Shown: in pieces, positions 33,663 through 42,826 of the stretch
Layout of the letters: the number at the start of each line of letters is the position of its first letter
Numbering within the stretch: the first letter of the stretch is position 1
Source: Mumia xiangluensis
GTDB lineage: Bacteria; Actinomycetota; Actinomycetes; Propionibacteriales; Nocardioidaceae
Assembly (NCBI RefSeq): GCF_010994095.1
Contig: NZ_WJYO01000003.1
Coordinates: 124,001 to 188,000, forward strand
Direction of reading: 5' to 3'
DNA: 64,000 bases
The notes under the pieces: model-generated
What the model was told of the DNA's origin: nothing
What the model saw: the letters and a program-made list of their open reading frames with translations, nothing else
Databases searched by the model: none
Position numbers and translations under genes: made by a program

Positions 33663-34127
33663 GTGCAGCACTGGGCCCGGCTCCCCCGTGGTTCTCGGCG
33701 ACCGGCGCCACGACGGCGCAGGTCGTGGACGGCTCGCGCGGCCGAGCACGACCTCACTGCGCGCAGCGTCGTCACGATCGCCATCCTCGTCGGCGCATCG
33801 ACGGCCTGGCTCGAGATCGCCACGACAGGGCGGCTCGGGTGGTTCTTCGACGTGATGTTCGTGCTCGTCTCGGTGACGAACGCCCTCGCGGCGTCACGCG
33901 ACGCCCTGTACGCCGCGATGGTGACCCCGCCCGTGGTGCTCCTTGCCGTGCTGATCGTCGTGGCAGTGATCCGACCGGGCGCAGTCGACGAGCCCGGCTC
34001 GCCGCCGGACGCCTCGGTCGTCCAGCTGGTCGCCATCGCGATCATCCACCACGCCCTCGCGTGGGCGATCGCGCTGGGCGCGGTCCTCGGCATCACTGCC
34101 TGGCGCCGCACTGCGGTCCGAGGCTGA
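33663..34127 (+). CDS. DUF6542 family membrane protein
   Basis: A 154-residue protein with a strongly basic N-terminus (about 25 residues, Arg-rich) and three to four helices (about 35-53, 60-76, 86-103, 121-146). It matches the DUF6542 family found next to ychF/ispH in actinobacteria (compare Rv1111c). The function is unknown. GTG start and no ribosome binding site, consistent with leaderless transcription. Confidence 0.75.
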   Translation: MQHWARLPRGSRRPAPRRRRSWTARAAEHDLTARSVVTIAILVGASTAWLEIATTGRLGWFFDVMFVLVSVTNALAASRDALYAAMVTPPVVLLAVLIVVAVIRPGAVDEPGSPPDASVVQLVAIAIIHHALAWAIALGAVLGITAWRRTAVRG

Positions 34128-34148
34128 TCGCCCCTCGAACGCGAAGCG

Positions 34149-34182
34149 CCTGGCCCCCGAGGTGACAACCTCGAGGGCCAGG
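34149..34182. terminator. Hairpin terminator between convergent genes
   Basis: Arms 34149-34162 and 34169-34182 pair over 14 bp with one mismatch around a TGACAA loop. It lies between the convergent DUF6542 and SHOCT genes; no U-tract follows. Confidence 0.75.
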
Positions 34183-34220
34183 CTCGCGACCGCGCGCCCT
34201 GCTCGGCGCTGGTCCAGACG

Positions 34221-34601
34221 TCAGCTGAGCGCCTTGGCCTTCAGCTGGTCGAACTCGGCCTGGGTGATCGTGCCCGAGTCCAGCAGGGCCTTAGCCGTCT
34301 CGATCTGGTGTGCCGGGCTCGTCTGTCCGGCCGTCTGCTGGATGTACTGGTCGGTCTCGGCCCTGGCGGCGCGGATCGCTGCGGCCTGCCGCTGAGCCAT
34401 GCCGCTACCGCGTGCGATGACGTAGATCAGCGCGGTCAGGAACGGCGCGATGATCAAGAAGATGATCCACACCGCCTTCCACCAGCCGCTGAGGTCGTGG
34501 TCGCGGAACAGGTCGCCGATGATCTGGAAGAGGATCATCAGGTACGCGACGAAGGCGAAGCTCCAGAGAAGGAGCCAGAAGAAGTCCCAGAAATCGTTCA
34601 C
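34221..34601 (-). CDS. SHOCT and PLDc_N domain membrane protein
   Basis: A 126-residue protein. Two helices (about 8-28 and 42-63) resemble the PLDc_N membrane unit, with the acidic motif DLFRDHDLSGWWK between them. The C-terminal 28 residues form a SHOCT domain (TAKALLDSGTITQAEFDQLKAKAL), a short helical oligomerisation motif. Proteins of this kind are common in actinobacteria and of unknown function. GTG start with AAAGG about 8 nt upstream. Confidence 0.88.
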   Translation of the reverse strand: MNDFWDFFWLLLWSFAFVAYLMILFQIIGDLFRDHDLSGWWKAVWIIFLIIAPFLTALIYVIARGSGMAQRQAAAIRAARAETDQYIQQTAGQTSPAHQIETAKALLDSGTITQAEFDQLKAKALS

Positions 34602-34723
34602 AGCACATGCCTTTCACGAGGGCGTTCACGGCGCAACGGGCGTCGCGCGGACGCCGCTGTGGCCAGTATTGCCACGCTCGGCCGCTCAGGCATCGCCCTC
34701 GGAGGGTGAGTCGGAAATTCGGG

Positions 34724-37276
34724 TCAGACGGTGGCGCGCTGGTGCGCGTAGTCGGTCCGGCGTTCACGGACCGGCCGTCCGATGCCCTCACCGATCAGGC
34801 GCAGGTCCTCGACCGTCTTGGAGGAGCCGTGCTGAGAGCCGGCCATCCGGCTGATGGTCTCCTCCATCAGGGTGCCGCCGAGGTCGTTGGCGCCACCGGT
34901 GAGCATCGACCGGGTGCCCTCGACGCCGAGCTTCACCCACGAGGTCTGGATGTTGTCGATGCGGCCGTGGAGCATGATCCGGGCCAGTGCGTGGACCGCA
35001 CGGTTGTCGCGCATCGTGGGTCCTGGTCGCGCGACCCCGGCGAGATAGATCGGCGCGTTCGTGTGGATGAACGGCAGCGCGACAAACTCGGTGAAGCCGC
35101 CCGTGCGCTCCTGCACCTCCGCGAGCGTGCGCAGGTGCCCGACCCAGTGGCGCGGGTTGTCCACGTGGCCGTACATCATCGTCGAGCTCGACCGGATCCC
35201 CAGCGAGTGCGCGGTCTCCACGACTTCGATCCACTGTGCGGCGGGCAGCTTGCCCTTCGTCAGGACCCACCGGACGTCGTCGTCGAGGATCTCGGCAGCC
35301 GTCCCCGGGATGGTGTCGAGGCCGGCCTCACGCAGCGAGATCAGCCAGTCGCGGATCGAGCGACCCGCCTTGGCGGATGCGGTCACGATCTCCATCGGGC
35401 TGAACGCGTGGACGTGGATGTTGGGGGACGCCGCCTTGACCGCGCGGACGATGTCGGCGTACGCGGAAGGACCGAGGTCGGGGGCGATGCCTCCCTGGAG
35501 GCAGATCTCGGTCGCGCCGAGCTCCGCCGCCTCGCGGACCCGGTCGCCGATCTGGTCGAGCGACAGCGTGTAGGCGTCCGCGTCGGTCTTCCGCTGGGCG
35601 AAGGCGCAGAACCGGCACCCGACGTAGCAGACGTTGGTGAAGTTGATGTTCCTGTTGACGACGTAGGTGACCTCGTCGCCGACCGCGTCACGCCTCAGGT
35701 CGTCAGCGAGGCGGCACACCGCGTCGAGCGCCGGGCCGTCCGCGGTCATCAGTGTGAGGTAGTCGTCGTCGGAGAGACCCGCAGGATCGATCTCGGCGCG
35801 AGCCAGCGCCGTACGGACGTCGGAGTCCACGCGGGCGGGCACGCTGGGGAGCCCGAGGGGCTCGGACGTGCGGGCCGCGTGCTCGCGCACCTCCTCCCAA
35901 TCGCCATAGACGCCGGCGCCGTCCGCGCTCGCGCCGTCGGCACCGGCGAAGTCGGTACGCCGGTCGGAGGTGCGCCCGACGGTGTCGACCTCGGTGTGGA
36001 GCTCGGTGCGCCCGGCGGCCTCCATCGGGGTCTCCGGCTCCTGCCACGGCCGGCCCACCACCGGCGCGGCCGCCTCGGCGAGCCCGTCCGGCGTGGCGAG
36101 CGCGGACACGTGCGGGACGAGGCGCGAGTCGAACCACGGGCGCTCGCCGGACAGCGTCTCGCGTACGTATCTGGGGTGGGCGGTCAGCCGCTCGGCCAGC
36201 TGCAGGCCCGACTCGGCGGTCCACGCGGCGAGGTCGTCGATCTGCGGCCACGGGCGCTCGGGGTTGACGTGGTCGGGCGTGACCGGTGAGACGCCGCCCC
36301 AGTCGTCGACGCCGGCGGCGAGCAGCGGCGCGATGGAGCCCGGGTCGGACAGGTTCGGCGGCGCCTGGAGCGTCACCGAAGGACCGAGCACCACGCGTGC
36401 GGTCGCCAGGGTCGCGAGGTACTCCTCGACGCCCAGGTCAGGCTCGTTGCGCATCGCCGTGTCGTCCTTGGCGCGGAAGTTCTGGACGATGACCTCCTGC
36501 ACCCCGCCGTACGTCCGGGCGATCCGCCGCAGCTCGAACAGCGCGTCGACACGCTCGGCCACGGTCTCGCCGATGCCGACGAGGATGCCGGTCGTGAACG
36601 GGATGCCGATGCGGCCGGCGTCCTCGAGCACCCGGATCCGCAGCGCGGGGTCCTTGTCCGGCGACGCGTAGTGCGGGCCACCGGGCTCCGACCACAGCCG
36701 CGTCGCCGTCGTCTCGAGCATCATGCCCATCGACGGCGCGACGGGCTTGAGACGCTGCAGCTCCGCCCACGACATCACCCCGGGGTTGAGGTGCGGGAGC
36801 AGCCCCGTCTCCTCGAGGACACGGATCGCCATCGCGCGGACGTACGAGAGGGTGTCGTCGTAGCCGTGCTCGTGAAGCCACTCCGCGGCCTGCGGCCACC
36901 GGTCCTCCGGGCGGTCGCCGAGAGTGAACAGGGCCTCCTTGCAGCCCTGCGCGGCACCCTGGGCGGCGATCGCGACGATCTGGTCGGGCGACAGGAACGG
37001 CACCTCGACGCGGTTGGGCGTGGTCGCGAACGTGCAGTAGTGGCATCGGTCCCGGCACAGTCGCGTGATGGGGATGAAGACCTTGCGCGAGTAGGTGACG
37101 ACACCCGGCCGTCCGGCGGCGACCATCGCCGCGTCGCGGACGCGGGTCGCCACAGCGCTCAGGCGTACGAGGTCGTCGCCGCGGGCGGACGCGAGCGCCA
37201 CCGCTTCGGCGTGGTCGAGGGACTTGCCTGCCTCGGCACGCGCCAGCGCCCGTCGGATCTCGCGGTCGCTGGTCAT
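34724..37276 (-). CDS. fbiC: Bifunctional FO synthase (7,8-didemethyl-8-hydroxy-5-deazariboflavin synthase)
   Basis: An 850-residue fusion of CofG- and CofH-like radical SAM enzymes that builds the F420 chromophore FO from tyrosine and a flavin precursor. Both iron-sulfur motifs CxxxCxxC are visible, at C74-C78-C81 (CRDRCHYC) and C550-C554-C557 (CYVGCRFC). A variable Ala/Gly/Asp linker lies at about 430-460. It implies the host makes F420. ATG at 37276 is chosen; GTG at 37282 would add two residues. No good ribosome binding site is seen. It follows ispH by 17 nt on the same strand. Confidence 0.96.
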   Translation of the reverse strand: MTSDREIRRALARAEAGKSLDHAEAVALASARGDDLVRLSAVATRVRDAAMVAAGRPGVVTYSRKVFIPITRLCRDRCHYCTFATTPNRVEVPFLSPDQIVAIAAQGAAQGCKEALFTLGDRPEDRWPQAAEWLHEHGYDDTLSYVRAMAIRVLEETGLLPHLNPGVMSWAELQRLKPVAPSMGMMLETTATRLWSEPGGPHYASPDKDPALRIRVLEDAGRIGIPFTTGILVGIGETVAERVDALFELRRIARTYGGVQEVIVQNFRAKDDTAMRNEPDLGVEEYLATLATARVVLGPSVTLQAPPNLSDPGSIAPLLAAGVDDWGGVSPVTPDHVNPERPWPQIDDLAAWTAESGLQLAERLTAHPRYVRETLSGERPWFDSRLVPHVSALATPDGLAEAAAPVVGRPWQEPETPMEAAGRTELHTEVDTVGRTSDRRTDFAGADGASADGAGVYGDWEEVREHAARTSEPLGLPSVPARVDSDVRTALARAEIDPAGLSDDDYLTLMTADGPALDAVCRLADDLRRDAVGDEVTYVVNRNINFTNVCYVGCRFCAFAQRKTDADAYTLSLDQIGDRVREAAELGATEICLQGGIAPDLGPSAYADIVRAVKAASPNIHVHAFSPMEIVTASAKAGRSIRDWLISLREAGLDTIPGTAAEILDDDVRWVLTKGKLPAAQWIEVVETAHSLGIRSSSTMMYGHVDNPRHWVGHLRTLAEVQERTGGFTEFVALPFIHTNAPIYLAGVARPGPTMRDNRAVHALARIMLHGRIDNIQTSWVKLGVEGTRSMLTGGANDLGGTLMEETISRMAGSQHGSSKTVEDLRLIGEGIGRPVRERRTDYAHQRATV

Positions 37277-37293
37277 CGTCACGGAGCGGCTCG

Positions 37294-38295
37294 TCAGGCG
37301 GGCTGGCCGGCGGCGCGCAGGTCGCGTCGCAGCTCCGGCGGCAACGCGAAGATCAAGCTCTCCTCGGCCGTGTGGACAGCGGTGGCCGTGGGGAAGCCGC
37401 GTTCGTTGAGGAAGGCGAGAACGCCCTCGACGAGGTCCTCGGGCACCGAAGCTCCCGACGTGACACCGACCTTGTCGACGCCCTCGAGCCACTCCTCGCG
37501 GATCTCGGTGACGTCGTCGACGCGGTACGAGGCCTTGGCGCCGGCCTCCAGCGCGACCTCGACGAGGCGGACGGAGTTGGACGAGTTCGCGGAGCCGACG
37601 ACGATCATCAGGTCGGCCCCCTCGGAGATCTCCTTGACCGCGAGCTGGCGGTTCTGGGTGGCGTAGCAGATGTCGTCGCTCGGCGGGTCCTCCAGCTGCG
37701 GGAACTTCTCGCGGAGCGCGTCGACGATCGCCATGGTCTCGTCGACGCTGAGCGTGGTCTGCGAGAGCCACGAGAGCTTGGTGTCGTCGGGGAACGAGAG
37801 GCCCTCGACGTCGGCGACGGTCTCGACCAGCGTGATCACCTCGGGAGCCTCGCCCGCGGTGCCTTCGACCTCCTCGTGACCGGCGTGGCCGATCAGCAGG
37901 ATCTGGTAGCCCTCGCGATCGAACCGCCTGGCCTCGTGGTGGACCTTCGTGACGAGCGGGCAGGTCGCGTCGATGGTCTTGAGCCCGCGCTCCTCGGCCT
38001 GGTCGTGGACGGCAGGGGACACACCGTGCGCCGAGAACACGACGGTCGCGCCGCCGGGGACCTCGTCGAGCTCCTCGACGAAGACCGCGCCGCGCCGCTC
38101 GAGAGTCTGGACCACGTGCTTGTTGTGGACGATCTGCTTGCGGACGTAGACGGGGGCGCCGTACAGGTCGAGCGCCTTCTCGACGGTGATCACGGCCCGG
38201 TCGACGCCCGCGCAGTATCCGCGGGGAGCGGCGAGCAGCAGATCGCGGTCCGCGCCGAGCGCGGGCATGCCGAGTGTCACCGTGTCCGAAGCCAT
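37294..38295 (-). CDS. ispH: 4-hydroxy-3-methylbut-2-enyl diphosphate reductase
   Basis: IspH (LytB) makes IPP and DMAPP from HMBPP in the last step of the MEP isoprenoid route. The 333-residue protein has the iron-sulfur cysteines in [13 protein letters not shown] (C28), [11 protein letters not shown] and [11 protein letters not shown]. The catalytic glutamate region [12 protein letters not shown] is present. The C-terminal [14 protein letters not shown] is family-typical. The ATG at 38295 has TACGAT 6 nt upstream, back to back with the xseA promoter. Confidence 0.97.
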   Translation of the reverse strand: MASDTVTLGMPALGADRDLLLAAPRGYCAGVDRAVITVEKALDLYGAPVYVRKQIVHNKHVVQTLERRGAVFVEELDEVPGGATVVFSAHGVSPAVHDQAEERGLKTIDATCPLVTKVHHEARRFDREGYQILLIGHAGHEEVEGTAGEAPEVITLVETVADVEGLSFPDDTKLSWLSQTTLSVDETMAIVDALREKFPQLEDPPSDDICYATQNRQLAVKEISEGADLMIVVGSANSSNSVRLVEVALEAGAKASYRVDDVTEIREEWLEGVDKVGVTSGASVPEDLVEGVLAFLNERGFPTATAVHTAEESLIFALPPELRRDLRAAGQPA

Positions 38296-38301
38296 GCCCC
38301 C

Positions 38302-38307
38302 ATCGTA
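38302..38307 (-). promoter_or_regulatory. -10 hexamer of leaderless ispH
   Basis: TACGAT on the minus strand, 6 nt before the ATG at 38295. Confidence 0.6.
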
Positions 38308-38383
38308 CGGGGAGCCGTTCACAGGCCCCGGCGGCGTCCACAGGTCCCGGCGCCGCCACCGCCGGGCTGTCCGCTGATGCCCC

Positions 38384-38389
38384 TAGGGT
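38384..38389 (+). promoter_or_regulatory. -10 hexamer of leaderless xseA
   Basis: TAGGGT, 6 nt before the ATG at 38396. Confidence 0.6.
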
Positions 38390-38395
38390 GGCGGG

Positions 38396-39637
38396 ATGGC
38401 CCTCGAGACGAGCCCGGACTCCCCCGCACCGCTGCGCGTGATCTCGTCGCTGATGAGCGACTACATCGCGCGGCTCGGTGCGCAGTGGATCGAGGGCGAG
38501 ATCGCGCAGCTCACGCGCCGCCAGGGCGTCTGCTTCCTGACCCTGCGCGACCTCGACGCCAAGATCTCGATGTCGGTCACGTGCCACCGCTCGGTGCTCG
38601 ACCGCTCGCCCACCCCGATCACCGAGGGCGCGCGCGTGGTGATCCACGCCAAGCCCGACTTCTATCCCGCCAACGGCTCGCTCTCGCTCAACGCACGCGA
38701 CGTCCGCCCCGTCGGCATGGGTGAGCTGCTCGCCCGCATCGAGCAGCGCCGCCAGCTGCTGGCCGCCGAGGGCCTCTTCGATGCCGCCCGCAAGAAGCCG
38801 CTGCCCTTCCTCCCGCACCGCATCGGCCTGATCACCGGCAAGGGGTCGGCGGCCGAGCACGACGTCCTCGAGAACGCCCGCCTCCGCTGGCCTGGCGTCG
38901 AGTTCGACGTCTCCTACGCCCTCATGCAGGGCAACCAGGCCGCTGCCCAGGTCATCACTGCGCTCCGCGCTCTCGACGCGGAGGAGTCGGTCGACGTCAT
39001 CGTGATCGCTCGCGGCGGCGGCTCCGTCGAGGACCTGCTGCCGTTCTCCGACGAAGGCCTGGTGCGCGCAGTCGCTGCAGCCCGTACGCCCGTGGTGAGC
39101 GCGATCGGTCATGAGCCGGACACGCCGCTGCTCGACTACGTCGCCGACCTCCGTGCCTCGACCCCGACCGATGCCGCCAAGCGCGTCGTGCCCGCCGTCG
39201 CCGACGAGCTGCACCACCTCACGCAGCTGCGGCGTCGCTCCCGCTACGCGGTCGACCAGCGGCTGGCACGCGAGCAGCACCGGCTCGACGCGCTGCGCAC
39301 CCGGCCCGCGATCGCGCGGCCGACGACTCTCATCGACGAGCAGACGCGCCGGGTCGACGATCTGCGTGCTCGGGCGAGTCGTTCGCTCGGGCACCGGCTC
39401 GACCTCGCGCACCACGAGGCGGCCGCACAGCTCGCCAGGATCCGCGCCCTGTCACCCCTGCGGACGCTGGAGCGCGGCTATGCCGTGGCCCAGACCGCCG
39501 ACGGCACCGTGGTCACGTCGATCGGCCAGGTCGGGCCGGACGACGAGGTGTCGCTGCGCGTCGTCGACGGCCACGCCCTCCTCCGTACGCTGTCCACGAC
39601 CGCCGCTCCGCACACCGATCTCGACGAGGAGTCCTGA
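38396..39637 (+). CDS. xseA: Exodeoxyribonuclease VII large subunit
   Basis: XseA is the catalytic subunit of ExoVII, which degrades single-stranded DNA in both directions. The 413-residue protein has an N-terminal OB fold (about 10-105: [22 protein letters not shown]) and a catalytic core with [18 protein letters not shown] and [19 protein letters not shown] helical, Arg-rich coiled-coil region (about 280-365) binds the small subunit. It is coupled to xseB by a TGATG overlap. Confidence 0.96.
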   Translation: MALETSPDSPAPLRVISSLMSDYIARLGAQWIEGEIAQLTRRQGVCFLTLRDLDAKISMSVTCHRSVLDRSPTPITEGARVVIHAKPDFYPANGSLSLNARDVRPVGMGELLARIEQRRQLLAAEGLFDAARKKPLPFLPHRIGLITGKGSAAEHDVLENARLRWPGVEFDVSYALMQGNQAAAQVITALRALDAEESVDVIVIARGGGSVEDLLPFSDEGLVRAVAAARTPVVSAIGHEPDTPLLDYVADLRASTPTDAAKRVVPAVADELHHLTQLRRRSRYAVDQRLAREQHRLDALRTRPAIARPTTLIDEQTRRVDDLRARASRSLGHRLDLAHHEAAAQLARIRALSPLRTLERGYAVAQTADGTVVTSIGQVGPDDEVSLRVVDGHALLRTLSTTAAPHTDLDEES

Positions 39638-39876
39638 TGTCCGACACCCCCGCGGCGGAGACCGCAGACGGCAACCCCGAGATCCCCTACGAGCAAGCGC
39701 GCGAGGAGCTGGCCGAGGTCGTCGGCAAGCTCGAGGCGGGAGGCACGACGCTCGAGGAGTCGCTGACCCTGTGGGAGCGCGGCGAGCAGCTCGCCGCGAT
39801 CTGCCAGCAGTGGCTCGACGGCGCTCGCGCACGCCTGGAGCGCGCCCAGCAGCAGTCGAACGACCGCGCGGAGTGA
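39637..39876 (+). CDS. xseB: Exodeoxyribonuclease VII small subunit
   Basis: A 79-residue helical protein with the family signature YEQAREELAEVVGKLEAGGTTLEESLTLWERGEQ. Several copies coat the coiled coil of XseA. The ATG shares its first base with the xseA stop codon. The gene is normal in length and is followed by the tandem repeat array. Confidence 0.95.
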   Translation: MSDTPAAETADGNPEIPYEQAREELAEVVGKLEAGGTTLEESLTLWERGEQLAAICQQWLDGARARLERAQQQSNDRAE

Positions 39877-39883
39877 TCCACGG

Positions 39884-39922
39884 GGTCTCGATCCTCCGCT
39901 AGCGCTCCGGCCTCGACCAGCG
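39884..39922 (+). repeat. Left arm of REP-like inverted repeat flanking the array
   Basis: It begins GGTCTCGATCC and ends CCTCGACCAGCG, with its last 19 bases shared with the first tandem unit. The same sequence appears inverted at 40214-40243. Confidence 0.7.
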
Positions 39923-40193
39923 AGATTCCCGCGCTCCGGCCTCGACCAGCGAGATTCCCGCGCTCCGGCCTCGACCAGCGAGATTCCCGCGCTCCGGCCT
40001 CGACCAGCGAGATTCCCGCGCTCCGGCCTCGACCAGCGAGGTTCCCGTGCTCCGGCCTCGACCAGCGAGGTTCCCGTGCTCCGGCCTCGACCAGCGAAAT
40101 TCCCGCGCTCCGGCCTCGACCAGCGAAATTCCCGCGCTCCGGCCTCGACCAGCGAGATTCCCGCGCTCCGGCCTCGACCAGCGAGGTTCCCGC
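39904..40193 (+). repeat. Tandem array, ten copies of a 29-bp unit
   Basis: This fills most of the 379-bp gap between xseB and the sulfatase gene. Ten head-to-tail units begin GCTCCGGCCTCGACCAGCGA. They differ only at four positions near the 3' end: GAGATTCCCGC, GAGGTTCCCGT, GAAATTCCCGC or GAGGTTCCCGC. Equal variants lie next to each other (4, 2 and 2 in a row, then single copies), as expected from slippage or unequal crossing over. There are no spacers, so it is not CRISPR. Both convergent genes end here. Arginine/serine-rich frames across it are artefacts of the repeat. Confidence 0.95.
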
Positions 40194-40213
40194 GCGGCGC
40201 GAAGCCCCAGCCC

Positions 40214-40243
40214 CGCTGGTCGAGGCGCGAAGCGATCGAGACC
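40214..40243 (-). repeat. Right arm of REP-like inverted repeat flanking the array
   Basis: Read on the minus strand it is GGTCTCGATCG, then CTTCGCGCCTCGACCAGCG, matching the left arm apart from the middle. This resembles the short palindromic intergenic elements common in Nocardioidaceae genomes. Confidence 0.7.
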
Positions 40244-40255
40244 TCGACCGCCTCC

Positions 40256-42079
40256 CTACCGCACGCGCCTCAGCACCACCGGCATCTCGGCGCGCGGCCG
40301 CACGGTGATGGTCTTCGCACGGCGATATCGCTTCACCTTCCCGTTGGCGTAGGCCCACCCGCGGACCCTCACCTTGATCGGTCGCTTCCCCTTTCGCACG
40401 GTCGCCAGCGGTGCGTTCGTGCGATCGAGCCAGCGAATCAACCGCTTGCCGAGCCGCAGCGTCACCTTAGGTCGGCGCTGCGCGAGATTGCGCCGCTCGC
40501 CGATGTCGCGCCGCAGGTCGTACAGCTGCCAGCTCTGGGTCTCGTACGAGTAGACGAGCTTCCATCGCCCCTGACGGATGAACGACTGCGGTCGCTGGTC
40601 GCGCGATCCTCCCCGCATGTATCCCGGGAAGTGCACGAAGCGAGGCAGCGTGATCCGCTTTCCTGTCCTGAAGGCGCCGACCAGGCTGGTGCCGTCGATC
40701 GCCTGTCCTGAGGAGCTCGAGCCTGCGAGGGCGTCTCGAAGGGTGACACCTCGAGGGAGCCGTACGCCGGCGAGCGCGGCGACGGTCGGGTGCAGGTCGG
40801 TCCCGTTGATCGGCGAGTGGTTGACCCGACCTGGACGGACCAGCTTCGGGTTCGCGCTCCAGACGATCCAGGGCACCCGGACGCCGCCTTCGGTCATCTC
40901 GCTCTTCTGCCCCCTCAGCGGTCCGTTGGAGGCTCCGCGGTCGGTCCGCCCCCCGTTGTCGGAGGTGAAGATGACCACGGTGTTGTCGGCCAGGTCGTGG
41001 CCCGGGCGGCGCGGGTCAGGTGTCGTCTCGAGGTAGTGGGTCAGTCGTGCGACGGTCTGGTCGAGCCCTTCGGTCATCGCCGCGTACGCCCGACGATTCC
41101 GTTTCGAGCCTGCAGGCTTCCTCCGGTACTTCCCGAGCAGATCCTTGCGGGCCTGCGCGTCGTCGACAGGCTCGTGCACCGCGTACTCGGCCATCACGGC
41201 GAAGAACGGCTGCGCCTTCTTGCGGGCGATGAAGTCGATCGTCGCGTCGGCCACGGCATCGGTCACGTGCTTCGAGGTCCCCACGAGGTCGTCGATGGCC
41301 GCGTACGAGGTCCCGTTCGCGTACGGCTTGATGCGCTCGTCGACGTACTCCTGGGTGTAGTCCGCGGCGAACCGGTCCAGCGACGGCGAGATCCGCGCGT
41401 TGAACCTGCCGTTCTCGGCGTGGTACACGGTCGCGTGGCCGGCCCGGCTCCCGCCCCAGCTCTCGTCGAACCCGTGGACCGCGGTGATCTGCCGGGGTGT
41501 CTTCGTGACGTGGAACTTGCCGGCGTACCCGGTGGCGTACCCGGCCCGTCTGGCCGTCTCCGCCACGGTCACCGCTGATGCGGGCAGCACCTCGTCGTTG
41601 TTGATCCCCTGCTTCGGGCCGACGAGGAGCGTACGACCACGGCCGCGATTCAGGTCCGAGACGGCATAGATGTTGTTCTGCGGCCGCTGCGCGTACGCGC
41701 CGGTGAGCAGCGCCGCACGTGTCGGCGCGCAGTTCGGCGCCGCGTACGCGTTGTCGAACGACGTGCCCTCCCGTGCCAGGCGTCCGATCGCGGGTGTGTC
41801 GTTGAAGCTGCTCCGTGCGCCGAGGCTGGAGCGACCCGTGCTGGTGTCGGCCCAGCCGAGATCGTCGGCAAGGACGAGGACGATGTTGGGCTGGGTCGTC
41901 GTACGGGCCTGGGGCGCCAGCGCCTGGGGCGCCGGGGCAGGAGCTTCGACGCTGTGGACCGGCTGCGCCGTCAACAGGCCCGCGCAGAGAGCGATCGCCA
42001 CGGGTGCGGCGATCACGGAAGCCGCTGCTCGCGCACCGAGTTCAGACTGCCGGGCCTTAGACCGTCTTAAGTCAACCAT
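40256..42079 (-). CDS. Secreted sulfatase (arylsulfatase type I)
   Basis: A 607-residue sulfatase. A long signal peptide or anchor covers about residues 1-46. The formylglycine motif CxPxR is present as C117-A-P-T-R, so activation by a formylglycine-generating enzyme is required; none is in the window. Metal ligands are visible in VLADDLGWAD and TSDNGGRTD. The last 90 residues form a basic Arg/Lys-rich tail (RLGKRLIRWLDRTN, KGKRPIKVRVRGW) not found in standard sulfatases, possibly for wall or polyanion binding. It probably desulfates an external substrate. ATG at 42079; TAGTCT lies 6 nt upstream. Confidence 0.93.
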   Translation of the reverse strand: MVDLRRSKARQSELGARAAASVIAAPVAIALCAGLLTAQPVHSVEAPAPAPQALAPQARTTTQPNIVLVLADDLGWADTSTGRSSLGARSSFNDTPAIGRLAREGTSFDNAYAAPNCAPTRAALLTGAYAQRPQNNIYAVSDLNRGRGRTLLVGPKQGINNDEVLPASAVTVAETARRAGYATGYAGKFHVTKTPRQITAVHGFDESWGGSRAGHATVYHAENGRFNARISPSLDRFAADYTQEYVDERIKPYANGTSYAAIDDLVGTSKHVTDAVADATIDFIARKKAQPFFAVMAEYAVHEPVDDAQARKDLLGKYRRKPAGSKRNRRAYAAMTEGLDQTVARLTHYLETTPDPRRPGHDLADNTVVIFTSDNGGRTDRGASNGPLRGQKSEMTEGGVRVPWIVWSANPKLVRPGRVNHSPINGTDLHPTVAALAGVRLPRGVTLRDALAGSSSSGQAIDGTSLVGAFRTGKRITLPRFVHFPGYMRGGSRDQRPQSFIRQGRWKLVYSYETQSWQLYDLRRDIGERRNLAQRRPKVTLRLGKRLIRWLDRTNAPLATVRKGKRPIKVRVRGWAYANGKVKRYRRAKTITVRPRAEMPVVLRRVR

Positions 42080-42085
42080 TCCAAG

Positions 42086-42091
42086 AGACTA
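42086..42091 (-). promoter_or_regulatory. -10 hexamer of leaderless sulfatase gene
   Basis: TAGTCT on the minus strand, 6 nt before the ATG at 42079, within an unusually AT-rich stretch (42080-42106). Confidence 0.5.
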
Positions 42092-42149
42092 AAGATACTT
42101 TTATCGCCAGATCGGCCCCGTCTCATCAGGGAGCCCGATGAAGCGCCGT

Positions 42150-42707
42150 TTAACTCGTGGCGAGCAGACCGATGTAGCGCTCGATGTCCTCGCGGGACGC
42201 AGAGCCGGTGACGAGGACGGTCATCTCGCCCTCCTCGCGGACGAACGTCGTCTCGCCGTCACCGGTCCACAGCTGCCACGTCTTGCCGGCGACCTCGACG
42301 TCGCCCACCTGCTCGACCTTCGGCGCGTGCGTCTCGACCATCCGCGGCGCGGAGTCGATCGCCTGCTCGAGCCCGATGTAGCGCGGCTCGTCGGTCAGCA
42401 TCCCGAGGTGCCACCTGCCGCTACGACCGGGCTCGTAGGTCACGCCGTTGGCACCCCATCCCTCGGGGAGCGAGGTGGGGGCATAGACCGGGTACGGCGC
42501 CGACCGGCGCACCTCCTGCACCGTCTGCTCGTACTCGACCGGGGGGCGCTCGTCGGGCGTGTTCCCCCAGAAGAAGTTGCCCACGACGACGAGGCCGACC
42601 ACGATCACCCCGATCACCACCATCGAGCGCGCGATGTCGGCGAAGGAGGGGTTGCCGTACGACGAACGGGGCTTCGTCTTCGTCGGCGCGGGGTCGGGGC
42701 TGCTCAC
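42150..42707 (-). CDS. DUF4245 family membrane-anchored protein
   Basis: A 185-residue protein with one helix at about residues 27-47 and an extracytoplasmic DUF4245 domain (YPVYAPTSLPEGWGANGVTYEP, then WHLGMLTDEPRYIGLEQA). The function is unknown; the family is usually adjacent to glpX in actinobacteria, as it nearly is here, with the molybdate genes inserted between. The GTG start at 42707 is preceded by GGGAGA about 8 nt away. Confidence 0.88.
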   Translation of the reverse strand: MSSPDPAPTKTKPRSSYGNPSFADIARSMVVIGVIVVGLVVVGNFFWGNTPDERPPVEYEQTVQEVRRSAPYPVYAPTSLPEGWGANGVTYEPGRSGRWHLGMLTDEPRYIGLEQAIDSAPRMVETHAPKVEQVGDVEVAGKTWQLWTGDGETTFVREEGEMTVLVTGSASREDIERYIGLLATS

Positions 42708-42791
42708 GGGGACATTCTCCCAGGCAGACCCCAGCCGTCGGGCACAGGTCGGGCATGGGGACCGCACACACGGCGAGATCTGCCGCATCTC

Positions 42792-42807
42792 TGCCGCATA
42801 TGCGGCA
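42792..42807 (+). promoter_or_regulatory. Palindromic operator candidate upstream of molybdate regulator
   Basis: TGCCGCATATGCGGCA is a perfect 16-bp palindrome. A further half-site TGCCGCAT begins at 42781. The palindrome starts 23 bp before the TACGTT -10 hexamer, so it covers the -35 region. The likely ligand is the adjacent HTH-TOBE protein. Confidence 0.65.
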
Positions 42808-42814
42808 CATGCGC

Positions 42815-42820
42815 TACGTT
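42815..42820 (+). promoter_or_regulatory. -10 hexamer of leaderless molybdate regulator gene
   Basis: TACGTT, 6 nt before the GTG at 42827. Confidence 0.55.
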
Positions 42821-42826
42821 GCTTCC

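Noticed and set aside
34724-39415. A single 1563-codon open frame covering fbiC, ispH antisense and xseA antisense
   Set aside because: Only the part after 37276 matches a protein family (FO synthase); the upstream part is antisense to ispH and xseA in high-GC DNA with few stops.
39904-40193. CRISPR array
   Set aside because: Units abut with no spacers and no cas genes are present.
39687-40358. Arg/Ser-rich 223-codon protein over the tandem array
   Set aside because: The translation is a mere reading of the 29-bp repeat and overlaps xseB antisense.
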